Below, one piece after another: positions 16,479 to 24,890 of a DNA stretch of 38,593 nt; the stretch's first letter is position 1; each line of letters opens with the position of its first letter. This stretch comes from Bacteroidota bacterium (GTDB lineage: Bacteria; Bacteroidota; Bacteroidia; Chitinophagales; BACL12). The notes under the pieces were generated by a model. The model made no database searches. It was not told where the DNA came from and was given only the letters and a program-made list of their open reading frames with translations. The DNA lies in contig JAKQVC010000102.1 in assembly GCA_029571985.1 (NCBI GenBank), forward strand, positions 1 to 38,593, given 5' to 3'. The position numbers were made by a program, and so were the translations under genes.

Positions 16479-17527
16479 TGGCTTTTGAACATCCATACAT
16501 ATTATACTTGCTCGGAGCCATTCCTGTGTTGATATTAAGCTTCTTATTATATCTGCGCTGGCGTAAGCTTACCATGCAGAAATTCGGTGATCCTGAGATA
16601 GTTAAACAATTGATGGACAGCCCATCGCCTGTACGTAAGTGGATTAAGTTTTCTTTGCTATTAAGTGCGCTGATTTGTTTTATAATTGGTTTAGCCAATC
16701 TGCGTGTAGGTTCAAAAAAAGAAAAGGTAACCGGAGAAAGTGCTGAAATCATCATTTGTTTTGATGTGTCCAACAGTATGTTGGCTGAGGATGTCAAGCC
16801 AAATCGTTTAGCGCAATCCAAGTTTATGGTAGCGCAGTTAATCGATAAACTCGCCGCTAATAAAATCGGACTTATCGTATTTGCCGGTAACAGTTATGTG
16901 CAAATGCCACTTACCCATGATGCGAGAGCCGCGCTGATGTATTTAGATGGTATTACTACCGGCAGTGTGCCAACACAGGGCACGGCTATTGGCAGTGCTA
17001 TCGAAACAGCATTACAGGAATTTAAGGAAGGCGGCACAGATGACGAACGCAAGGGCCGGGCAATCATTATCGTTACCGACGGCGAGAGTCATGATGAAAA
17101 TGCGGTAGAGATGGCAAAACAGGCTGCCGCCATGCAAATCAAAATTATCACCCTGGGCGTTGGCACATCGGAAGGCGCACCTATTCCTATACGGAGAAAC
17201 GGAATGATTGACGGATTTAAAAAAGACCGCGCAGGTAATGTTGTATTGACCCGGTTAAACGAACCACTAATGTCAAATCTGGCCGCTGAAGCTGATGGTG
17301 AATATCGTAATATTGCACAAGGGAAACAGGTGATATCGGATGTAGCGGAGATTATTGATGGTTTAGACAAAACAAAAGACGGAGAATATGCCTACAGCGA
17401 TTACGCCAATCATTTCCAGCTGTTTTTAGGCATTGGACTGCTTCTTTTAATAATTGAATATTTACTGAGTGACCGCAAACCTGATTGGGTGAAAAAAATA
17501 AACCTGTTTGAGCAACATGAAAACTAA
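16478..17527 (+). CDS. batB: BatB, VWA-domain membrane protein
   Basis: This 349-residue paralogue of BatA has membrane helices at about 8-27 and 56-75 and a VWA domain with MIDAS D96-V-S-N-S100, followed by TQGTAIGSA and VTDGESHDE. A C-terminal helix (near 313-330) is followed by a short tail. The MIDAS motifs of both paralogues are complete, so both should bind a metal ion. The gene's last 11 bases overlap the ATG of batC. Confidence 0.92.
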   Translation: MAFEHPYILYLLGAIPVLILSFLLYLRWRKLTMQKFGDPEIVKQLMDSPSPVRKWIKFSLLLSALICFIIGLANLRVGSKKEKVTGESAEIIICFDVSNSMLAEDVKPNRLAQSKFMVAQLIDKLAANKIGLIVFAGNSYVQMPLTHDARAALMYLDGITTGSVPTQGTAIGSAIETALQEFKEGGTDDERKGRAIIIVTDGESHDENAVEMAKQAAAMQIKIITLGVGTSEGAPIPIRRNGMIDGFKKDRAGNVVLTRLNEPLMSNLAAEADGEYRNIAQGKQVISDVAEIIDGLDKTKDGEYAYSDYANHFQLFLGIGLLLLIIEYLLSDRKPDWVKKINLFEQHEN

Positions 17528-18188
17528 AGTATTATTTACAGGCATATGCTGGATGTTTTTATTGCCGCTAAGTGCACAAACGGCTCAACAAAATATTGCA
17601 GCAGGTAATGAAAAATACCGTCAGCAGGACTACACAGGTGCGCAATCGCACTACGAGCAGGCTACCAGCACGGTTGAAGGCACCTACAACCTGGGAAATG
17701 CATTATATAATCAACAAAAGTATGAGCAGGCTGCCGAAAAATTTTCACAGGCAGCACAAATGGCAACAGACAGCAAAACCAGAGGCGGTGCTTACCACAA
17801 TTTAGGTAACGCCATGTTACAACAAAAAAAATATCAGGAAAGTATAGATGCTTATAAAAAAGCTTTGCGCGATAATCCCGAAAATGCTGATACCAAATAC
17901 AACTTGTCATATGCCCAGCAAATGTTGAAAAAGCAGCAGCAGGAACAACAGCAGCAACAAGACAAAAAGAAAAAAGACGAGCAAAAGCAGGACCAGCAGA
18001 AAAAACAACAACAAGACCCTCAACAGCCAGACAATAACAAACAAAATGAACCTAATCCGAAAGACATGTCGAAAGACGAGTTAGACCGGGTATTAAAATC
18101 ATTAAATGAAGATGACAAAGCTGTTCAGGATAAAATCAACAAACAGAAATCAAAACCGGTTAGCGGCGATCCGGAAAAAGATTGGTAA
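17517..18188 (+). CDS. batC: BatC, periplasmic TPR protein
   Basis: I start this at the ATG at 17517 (223 residues, MKTKVLFTG...), because the frame upstream offers only a TTG at 17508 and the signal peptide begins with the ATG. It has a signal peptide (about 1-21), then TPR units at about 25-130, with YNLGNALYNQQKYEQAAEKF and YKKALRDNPENADTKYNL recognisable. A very glutamine- and lysine-rich coiled or disordered segment follows (about 140-180). It is the adaptor of the Bat complex. It ends one base before the batD start. Confidence 0.88.
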   Translation: MKTKVLFTGICWMFLLPLSAQTAQQNIAAGNEKYRQQDYTGAQSHYEQATSTVEGTYNLGNALYNQQKYEQAAEKFSQAAQMATDSKTRGGAYHNLGNAMLQQKKYQESIDAYKKALRDNPENADTKYNLSYAQQMLKKQQQEQQQQQDKKKKDEQKQDQQKKQQQDPQQPDNNKQNEPNPKDMSKDELDRVLKSLNEDDKAVQDKINKQKSKPVSGDPEKDW

Positions 18189-18189
18189 T

Positions 18190-20016
18190 ATGCGTATTAC
18201 AGGTATTTGGCTTATTTTATTCTTTCTGACTGCGCATGTATCTGCACAAACCAGTTTCAAGGCGACAGTCAGCAAGCAGTCGTTAGGTGTATCAGAGCGT
18301 TTCCAATTACAGTTTACCATTACCGGAGGAAATAACCTGGCAGATTTCAGGCCACCTTCATTATCAGATTTTATAGTGCTGGGCGGGCCTAATCAGTCAA
18401 ATAAAACAAGTGTATCCACCAGCGGCGTTGTGCAAACATTTACCCTGAGTTACATTCTCCAACCTAAAACTACAGGTACATTTACCATTGGTGCTGCTTA
18501 TATTAAGTCTGATAATAAAACATATAGTACGCAGCCGCTTAAAGTTGAAGTAACAAATGCGCCCGCACCTACATCCAAAGGCAATCAAAATACAACAGGC
18601 AATTCTGGAAATGAAGATATCACTACTTTCCTGCGCGACAATATCCTGATCAAAACAGAAATCAGCGATAATGAGGTGTATGTGGGCGAATCGTTTAATG
18701 TTTCGCTAAAACTTTGCATTCCCGACGATGGCCGCATTTATAGTTTTAAAGGATTTCAAAATATTAAATCCTCGGCCTATGATGGCTTTTACAGCGAGGA
18801 TGTGAGTTTTCAGGAAGAGTCATTGAAACGGGAAGTAATTAATGGAAAAACATATAACACCACTATTTTCAAACGCGATGTTTTAACGCCTCAACGCAGT
18901 GGCAATTTAATACTGGACCCGTTTACGGCTGATGGTGTGTTCACGGTAAAAGTAAAATCTCAAAAGAAAAGCACGGGCGATCCATTTCAGGACATGCTCA
19001 ATGAATATTTTGGAAATCCATTTGTAAATACGCAGGATTTTTATGTGCCATTAGCTTCCAAAACACTTGCCGTTCAGGTAAAAGAATTGCCCTCAGGCGC
19101 GCCAGCTGATTTTAATGGTGCGGTAGGAAAATTCAGTATGAAAACCCAAATCAGCAGCACGCATCCCCTTACAGATGAGCCGCTTACTTACCGCATTACG
19201 ATATCCGGTTCAGGAAACCTGCAACTTTTTCCTGCGCCTACTTTAAATCTGCCACCAGGCTGGGAAACGTATGACCCTAAAGTCATCGAATCGCCGGGAC
19301 AAAAAACTTTTGAATTTCCGCTGATTGCACGATCTCCGGGAAAATTCACTTTGTCGCCATACAGCTGGTCGTATTTTGATCCTGCAGGAAAAAAGTATGT
19401 TACCATACAAGCTGAAACCTATCCGGTTGAAGTAACACCCGGACCGGGATATAATCCGAATGCCAACACATTTACCGGTAATAAAGAAAAAGTTGAAACA
19501 TTAGGTGAAGACATTCGGTTTATTCAAAAAGATGCGCCTGCCTATGGCGACACCCGAAAAAATATATCCAGCATAACCTTGTTTCTGCTTACCTGCATTC
19601 CGGTTTTTGGAGGCATTGCATTAACCGTATTTACTTCGAAGCAAAGAAAAATGAACCGCGATGTAAAGGCAGTTCGTGCAGCAGGTGCTAATTCCGCAGC
19701 CAAAAAGCGACTGAATCAGGCTTCGATGTATTTACAGCAAAAACAATCCCGTGCCTTCTACGACGAAACCATTCGTGCTTTGTGGGGATACCTGAGCGAT
19801 AAGTTGCATATTCCGCAACATAATTTATCGAAGGAAACGATGCATACCGTTTTACTGGAAAAAAACATTTCGGAGTCCACTATCCAATTGTTTCTGAAAA
19901 CAATTGACACATGCGAGATGTCTGTATTTTCTCCGCAGGTGCAGGAAGAACAAATGCAGGAAGTATATCAGGCTGCAACACATTGTATTGAATCACTCGA
20001 AAAAGAATTGCGATGA
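18190..20016 (+). CDS. batD: BatD, large membrane-anchored periplasmic protein
   Basis: From the ATG at 18190 this is 608 residues. Upstream in-frame codons lie inside batC and lack a signal peptide, so this start is preferred. The signal peptide (about 1-21, ending VSAQ) precedes several immunoglobulin-like BatD/oxygen-tolerance domains (to about 430). A membrane helix near 458-478 (starting ITLFLLTCI) and a cytoplasmic helical domain follow. The recurring pattern VGESFNVSLKL and DEPLTYRITISG marks the repeats. It overlaps batE by four bases (ATGA). Confidence 0.9.
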   Translation: MRITGIWLILFFLTAHVSAQTSFKATVSKQSLGVSERFQLQFTITGGNNLADFRPPSLSDFIVLGGPNQSNKTSVSTSGVVQTFTLSYILQPKTTGTFTIGAAYIKSDNKTYSTQPLKVEVTNAPAPTSKGNQNTTGNSGNEDITTFLRDNILIKTEISDNEVYVGESFNVSLKLCIPDDGRIYSFKGFQNIKSSAYDGFYSEDVSFQEESLKREVINGKTYNTTIFKRDVLTPQRSGNLILDPFTADGVFTVKVKSQKKSTGDPFQDMLNEYFGNPFVNTQDFYVPLASKTLAVQVKELPSGAPADFNGAVGKFSMKTQISSTHPLTDEPLTYRITISGSGNLQLFPAPTLNLPPGWETYDPKVIESPGQKTFEFPLIARSPGKFTLSPYSWSYFDPAGKKYVTIQAETYPVEVTPGPGYNPNANTFTGNKEKVETLGEDIRFIQKDAPAYGDTRKNISSITLFLLTCIPVFGGIALTVFTSKQRKMNRDVKAVRAAGANSAAKKRLNQASMYLQQKQSRAFYDETIRALWGYLSDKLHIPQHNLSKETMHTVLLEKNISESTIQLFLKTIDTCEMSVFSPQVQEEQMQEVYQAATHCIESLEKELR

Positions 20017-20801
20017 AAGGCGTTATTATAGCATTATGCATATGGTGCCTGCAACTACCTTTGCACGCAGCCGATGAACAACCTCAGGTTACTGAAATTG
20101 ATACTACGTCATTTGCCTATGCCAATGTGATGTATGAAAAAGGTGAATTCAAAAAAGCAGCAAGCACCTACGCCTCTTTGATTGAACGCAATGGCAACAG
20201 CGCAACCCTCTATTACAACCTGGGTAATTGTTATTATCGCCTGCAAATGACCGGACCGGCAATTCTGGCTTATGAACGCGCCTTATTACTTCAACCCGGA
20301 AACCACGATGCTTCGTATAATTTAGAATTAGCTAACCGCAGAACGCGTGATGAAATTAATAGTAAACCCGAATCCCTATTTCGCATAGGCTGGAGAAATT
20401 TTACTACCATAACACATGCAAGAGCATGGGGCATTTGTGCGATTATTTTCTTTTGGATAGCCTTTGCGGGATGGGCTGTTTATCAGCTGCCAAAATTCCG
20501 TGCCTGGCAACGGTATGGATTTTTTAGTGCACTTACCGCAGTGCTTCTGGGCCTCATATGCTTAAGCGCAGCGCTTGGCCGAAATGCATACGATGCCGGT
20601 AATTCTTATGGCATAGTGATGAGCCCGAGTGCTATCATTAAAAGTGAGCCATCAGAAACCAGCACTAACCTTGCTTTAATTCACGAAGGATTTAAACTGG
20701 CCATATTGAAAGCAAATCAAGACTGGACAGAAGTGAGTATGCCTGATGGCACCAGAGGCTGGGTGCACAACAATGATTACGAGCGCATAGATCCTTTTTA
20801 A
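20013..20801 (+). CDS. batE: BatE, TPR and SH3-domain membrane protein
   Basis: This 262-residue protein has a signal peptide (about 1-20, ending LHAA), TPR units at about 33-112 (YYNLGNCYYRLQMTGPAILA), two membrane helices (about 145-162 and 172-190), and a C-terminal bacterial SH3 domain (about 203-260, with a final GWVHNNDYERI). The combination is the usual BatE layout. Its stop overlaps the stop of the converging PAP2-like gene by four bases, so this ends the operon. No terminator hairpin is obvious at the junction. Confidence 0.88.
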   Translation: MKGVIIALCIWCLQLPLHAADEQPQVTEIDTTSFAYANVMYEKGEFKKAASTYASLIERNGNSATLYYNLGNCYYRLQMTGPAILAYERALLLQPGNHDASYNLELANRRTRDEINSKPESLFRIGWRNFTTITHARAWGICAIIFFWIAFAGWAVYQLPKFRAWQRYGFFSALTAVLLGLICLSAALGRNAYDAGNSYGIVMSPSAIIKSEPSETSTNLALIHEGFKLAILKANQDWTEVSMPDGTRGWVHNNDYERIDPF

Positions 20802-21415
20802 ACCGGGATAATATTTGCAGCCAACATAAAGCTGAAAAATCCGGTCAGATAGCCCAAATACACTTCACGTTCGCTATGTGCCTTCAGCGCAAGTCTGGCA
20901 GTGCCTACGCAACCGGCAATCAAAACCGCGCCGAGCAAAACCGGAAAGGCGTTCACCATCGAATAGGGAAATAATACCAAAACAAGTGCAATCAAACCAC
21001 CTGCACCTGTTGTGTGCATGCTCACCTTGATCACTAAAATATTGATGAGAAAATCTACAAAAAGGGCAATCGTTGAACCGAGTAAAATATAGGTGAGTTG
21101 CGTATTAAATCCTTCCTTAAAAAACACTACAGTTGCCCATATATAGAAAAAGCCACTCGTGATATAGGGTATAATGCGTTCCTGACGGTCATATACATTT
21201 ACGGTATTGACAAATTTTAATCTGATTAACAGAAAAATAGTGAATGCAGGAAAGCCGAAAGTAAGCACCGCTATTCTGATAAGGGTAAGTTCATTTACAT
21301 GCGGATCAGAAAATGCATACGGATTTGCCCACATGGCAAATAAGGTACCGTATAATGGCATCAACAGTGGCACAAACACAATACTGAAAAAATGCCCGAA
21401 TATCTTTTTTATCAT
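20798..21415 (-). CDS. PAP2-like integral membrane protein
   Basis: This 205-residue, strongly hydrophobic protein has about five to six membrane helices. Three elements recall a PAP2 phosphatase in reduced form: R80-x2-P83 after YDRQE, SMH (132-134) followed by TTGAGG, and R174-x5-H180-x3-E184. The usual PSGH is therefore SMHT and the final Asp is Glu. It may still hydrolyse lipid phosphates such as undecaprenyl or phosphatidate species, or may be a non-catalytic relative. It overlaps rpoN by four bases (ATGA), so the two are co-transcribed. Confidence 0.65.
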   Translation of the reverse strand: MIKKIFGHFFSIVFVPLLMPLYGTLFAMWANPYAFSDPHVNELTLIRIAVLTFGFPAFTIFLLIRLKFVNTVNVYDRQERIIPYITSGFFYIWATVVFFKEGFNTQLTYILLGSTIALFVDFLINILVIKVSMHTTGAGGLIALVLVLFPYSMVNAFPVLLGAVLIAGCVGTARLALKAHSEREVYLGYLTGFFSFMLAANIIPV

Positions 21416-22899
21416 AATTCCTTTCTTAACCTCGCCACCGGTATGTCGAGTTGTTCGCGATACTTGGCTACGGTACGACGGGCGATGTTATAACCGCGTT
21501 TGCGCAAATCATCCATTAACTCCTGATCGCTCAGCGGATTCTTTTTGTCTTCACCCTCAATGAGTTCGGATAATATTTTTTTCACTTCGCGGGTACTCAC
21601 CTCTTCACCCGATTCGGTGGAAAGCGATTCGCTGAAGAAATATTTCAATGCATATGTACCAAATTCGGTTTGCACGTATTTGCTGTTGGCTACGCGACTT
21701 ACTGTAGAAATATCCAGTCCGGTTTTTTCGGCAATATCCTTTAAAATCATCGGATTTAATTGCGTTTCATCACCGGTCAGGAAGAAATCATATTGATGCA
21801 CCATGATTTCGTACATTGTGCTAAACAAGGTATGCTGACGTTGTTTAATCGCATCAATAAACCATTTTGCCGCGTCTATTTTCTGTTTGATAAACAGTAT
21901 CGCTTCTTTTTGTTTCTTGTCTTTATCCTTGCTGCGCTTGTAGTCCACCATCATATCTACAAAATCCCGGCTTACGCGCAGTTCAGGAGCATTACGTGCA
22001 TTTAATTTGAGTTCAAGCTGGCCGTTATTATTCACAATGGTGAAATCCGGAATGATATAGGTATACATCGAACCGGCATCTTCGCGCGCACTGCCACCCG
22101 GTTTTGGGTTCAGGCGGGTGATTTCGGTAATAACCGGTTTTAAATCATCATCATCGATGCGCAGGTGCTTCGATAATTTTTCGTAATGTTTTTTAGTAAA
22201 CTCATCAAAATAATTTTCCAGCACATGAATGGCCAGTTTAATTACTTTGGTTTGCGTTTTGCGTTCCAGTTGTAATAACAAACATTCACGCAAATCTCGC
22301 GCAGCTACTCCCGGCGGGTCGAATCCCTGAATTAAATCCAGTAAATCTAAAATCTCCGGTTCTTCCGTTATCACATTTTGTGAAAACGCTAAATCATCTA
22401 CAATGGCAGAAATTTCGCGACGCAAATAGCCATCGTCATCAATGCTGCCTAATATTTGTTGTGCAATTTTTTCCTGACGTTCATCCAACTCGCACATGCC
22501 GAGTTGCTTGGATAAATTCTCATGAAAAGTATCCGTTACCGCATAAGGCACGGTTTTGTTTTCATCCTCATCATCGCCATAACTATCGTCGCGGGTTTTG
22601 TAATCGGCCACATCATCTTCTCCGATATAATCATCCAAATCCAATTCTTCGCTATCGCGGGTTTCTTCACCTTCGCCGCCGCTGTCATCATCACCCTTTT
22701 CTTCATCTCTGAACACATCATCCAAAGAGGATGCGTCCTGATCTTCGCGTTCACCCTCTTCCAGCGCCGGATTTGCCTCCAACTCTTCCTTGATGCGTTG
22801 CTCAAGCTGGTCGGTAGGCACCTGCAGCAGTTTCATGAGCTGAATCTGCTGCGGCGATAACTTCTGCAGGAGTTTTTGACTTAAACGCTGATTTAACAT
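21412..22899 (-). CDS. rpoN: RNA polymerase sigma-54 factor
   Basis: This 495-residue protein has region I at 1-46, glutamine- and leucine-rich (QKLSPQQIQLMKLLQ), which contacts activators. An unusually acidic region II follows (about 47-114, rich in E, D and G), then the core-binding domain, and the DNA-binding domain ending in the RpoN box ARRTVAKYRE (473-482). It directs transcription from -24/-12 promoters with an AAA+ activator; none is encoded in the window. A minus-strand TAAATTTG box lies at 22914-22907, with a TTG at 22939-22937 after a 22-base spacer. The start matches the family. Confidence 0.95.
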   Translation of the reverse strand: MLNQRLSQKLLQKLSPQQIQLMKLLQVPTDQLEQRIKEELEANPALEEGEREDQDASSLDDVFRDEEKGDDDSGGEGEETRDSEELDLDDYIGEDDVADYKTRDDSYGDDEDENKTVPYAVTDTFHENLSKQLGMCELDERQEKIAQQILGSIDDDGYLRREISAIVDDLAFSQNVITEEPEILDLLDLIQGFDPPGVAARDLRECLLLQLERKTQTKVIKLAIHVLENYFDEFTKKHYEKLSKHLRIDDDDLKPVITEITRLNPKPGGSAREDAGSMYTYIIPDFTIVNNNGQLELKLNARNAPELRVSRDFVDMMVDYKRSKDKDKKQKEAILFIKQKIDAAKWFIDAIKQRQHTLFSTMYEIMVHQYDFFLTGDETQLNPMILKDIAEKTGLDISTVSRVANSKYVQTEFGTYALKYFFSESLSTESGEEVSTREVKKILSELIEGEDKKNPLSDQELMDDLRKRGYNIARRTVAKYREQLDIPVARLRKEL

Positions 22900-22906
22900 A
22901 AGGCCT

Positions 22907-22939
22907 CAAATTTACGGTGATTTTTGATGCGGTGACCAA
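22907..22939 (-). promoter_or_regulatory. Possible promoter of rpoN
   Basis: On the minus strand TTG (22939-22937) precedes TAAATTTG (22914-22907) by 22 bases. The -7 box is a perfect match; the spacer is slightly long. It lies 7 bases before the rpoN start codon, so the message would be nearly leaderless. Confidence 0.35.
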
Positions 22940-23017
22940 CTTTTTGCCATTGTATGAATGCTAATTATTTGCTATCGGAAAAGCGCCATAGGGCCTGTAA
23001 ACCAGCAAAATTCATCG

Positions 23018-23025
23018 TAATTTTG
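23018..23025 (+). promoter_or_regulatory. Possible -7 box of asnS
   Basis: TAATTTTG matches TAnnTTTG and lies 22 bases before the asnS ATG at 23048. I find no TTG at the expected distance upstream, so only the -7 element is supported. Confidence 0.35.
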
Positions 23026-23047
23026 CCCTTCGTTACAAATTTTAGGT

Positions 23048-24583
23048 ATGTCGATAGAGAAATTTCAATATATCCGGTCCTTACAGGCTCATGAGGGGCA
23101 GATGGTAACCATCAAAGGCTGGGTGAGCAACAAACGCGATAGTAAGGGATTGGTGTTTCTGATTATGCGCGATGGCAGTGGATTTGCCCAGTGTGTGGTG
23201 GATGCCGCCCAGGTGAGTGAAGAAATCTTCGAGCGCGCAAAACGCCTGACGATGGAAAGCTCCTTGTCGCTGCAGGGCACTGTTGTAAAAGATGAGAAGC
23301 AAATTGGCGGCTACGAAATCCGCGTAACCGATCTGGAAATTATCCAGGTAGCACAGGAATATCCCATCGCTAAAAAAGAGCATGGCGTCGAGTTTTTGGT
23401 TGAAAACCGTCACCTCTGGCTGCGCAGTCGCAAGCAATGGGCGATGATGCGTGTGCGCAACCGGGTCATTTTTGCCATTCATACCTTTTTTCAGCAAAAT
23501 GATTTTTTGCAGATGGATGCGCCTATTTTCACCGGAAATGCTTGTGAGGGCACCTCAACGTTATTTGAAACCGATTTTTATGGCCGTCCTGCTTATTTGA
23601 GTCAGAGCGGACAATTATATGGTGAAGCCCTGGCGATGGCGCATGGCAAGATTTATACCTTCGGGCCTACTTTCCGTGCAGAAAAATCAAAAACACGCCG
23701 TCACCTGTCAGAATTCTGGATGATAGAACCGGAAATGGCTTTTTACGACCTCGATATGAATATGGATTTAATTGAGGCGTTTTTAAAATACGTAGTGCAG
23801 GATGTTACCGCACATTGTAAAGAGGAATTAGAAATTCTGGAACGCAATACCGCTTTCCTCGAAAATGCGGTTGCGTTAAAATTCCCACGCATACACTATG
23901 ATGATGCCGTGGCGATGATACGTGGAGAAAAAGATGTAGATGGCAAAAACAGTATCAAACTGTTAGAACAAGATTTAGCCGACATCAAAGCACGCATTGC
24001 AGAAATTGAAAAAGAAATAGCAGACCGCGAAGCGAAAATCAGCGGTGGCAGTTTAAAGCAAGGTGAAATCAATTTTAACCGCAATAAAATTGACACCCTG
24101 AAAAATGAAGTAAAAGAATTGGAAGAGAAAGCCAATAATATTCCGCAATGGTTAAACAGTGCGCTCAACTTCGAGCATGGAAATGATTTTGGAGGAAGTG
24201 ATGAAACCGTGCTCACCCGGATGTTTAACTGTCCGGTGATGGTTTACAACTGGCCGGCTGCCGTAAAAGCCTTTTATATGAAGCGCGACCCGAAAGATCC
24301 GCGTTATGTAAAAGGTGTTGACGTATTAGCTCCCGAAGGTTATGGCGAAATTGTGGGTGGTGCTGAGCGCGAAGACAATTACGAGCTCTTATTAGAACGC
24401 ATCAACCACGAGCAATTACCGGTGGAAGCATTTGACTGGTATCTCGACTTACGCAAATACGGCACAGTTCCACATGCAGGATTCGGGCTAGGTTTGGAGC
24501 GTATGGTGATGTGGATCAGCGGCGGTCAGCATATCCGCGAAGCGATTCCGTTTCCGCGTTTTTATGGACGTTTGGAACCATAA
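23048..24583 (+). CDS. asnS: Asparaginyl-tRNA synthetase with coiled-coil insertion
   Basis: This 511-residue class II synthetase has an N-terminal OB-fold anticodon domain (about 18-100, with VTIKGWVSNKRDSKG), a motif 2 region around FGPTFRAEKS (205-214) and motif 3 GFGLGLERM near the C-terminus. It charges tRNA-Asn with asparagine. Residues about 294-374 form a lysine- and glutamate-rich heptad-like segment, predicted to be a coiled coil, inserted in the catalytic domain between motifs 2 and 3. The protein is therefore longer than typical bacterial AsnRS proteins of roughly 460-480 residues. It is divergent from rpoN and followed by a strong terminator. Confidence 0.93.
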   Translation: MSIEKFQYIRSLQAHEGQMVTIKGWVSNKRDSKGLVFLIMRDGSGFAQCVVDAAQVSEEIFERAKRLTMESSLSLQGTVVKDEKQIGGYEIRVTDLEIIQVAQEYPIAKKEHGVEFLVENRHLWLRSRKQWAMMRVRNRVIFAIHTFFQQNDFLQMDAPIFTGNACEGTSTLFETDFYGRPAYLSQSGQLYGEALAMAHGKIYTFGPTFRAEKSKTRRHLSEFWMIEPEMAFYDLDMNMDLIEAFLKYVVQDVTAHCKEELEILERNTAFLENAVALKFPRIHYDDAVAMIRGEKDVDGKNSIKLLEQDLADIKARIAEIEKEIADREAKISGGSLKQGEINFNRNKIDTLKNEVKELEEKANNIPQWLNSALNFEHGNDFGGSDETVLTRMFNCPVMVYNWPAAVKAFYMKRDPKDPRYVKGVDVLAPEGYGEIVGGAEREDNYELLLERINHEQLPVEAFDWYLDLRKYGTVPHAGFGLGLERMVMWISGGQHIREAIPFPRFYGRLEP

Positions 24584-24606
24584 ATTCAACTTGCAAATAT
24601 TTTTTG

Positions 24607-24636
24607 AAATCCGCAGCGAGAGTTGCGGATTTTTTT
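24607..24636 (+). terminator. Rho-independent terminator of asnS
   Basis: A perfect 9-pair stem, AAATCCGCA (24607-24615) with TGCGGATTT (24624-24632), encloses an 8-base loop and runs into a T tract to 24636. It starts 24 bases after the asnS stop. Confidence 0.85.
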
Positions 24637-24890
24637 ATCTGCCACTTCAACCGGGCAACAACAAAATGGGTGCTAACGCATCGACTCTAAATTGCAAAGG
24701 TGCCAAAGTCGATGATGTTTGATCTCCTGTCATGTCCGAAATTGACATGGACGGTCTCCAAACTGCCCAAATTCACCAAATAATCTGTATCTTAGACATA
24801 CCATGAAATGATAAAAAGGGCTTCTATGCCCTGAATCAGACCAACACACGCATCAGTTAGCGAATATGTATCAACTATAAATACAACCAC
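24637..24890. other. Intergenic region without a recognised gene
   Basis: This gap of about 250 bases after the asnS terminator contains one short inverted repeat, CATGTC (24731-24736) with GACATG (24744-24749), around a 7-base loop. I see no RNA gene and no exact TAnnTTTG box before the next coding sequence, so the promoter of the next gene is not identified. Confidence 0.4.

Noticed and set aside
18106-18189. Longer N-terminus for BatD
   Set aside because: The extension lies inside batC and would place the signal peptide internally; the ATG at 18190 starts a normal signal peptide.
24731-24749. Short inverted repeat CATGTC/GACATG as an operator or terminator
   Set aside because: The six-base arms have no T tract and no repeat elsewhere nearby, so they are within chance expectation.
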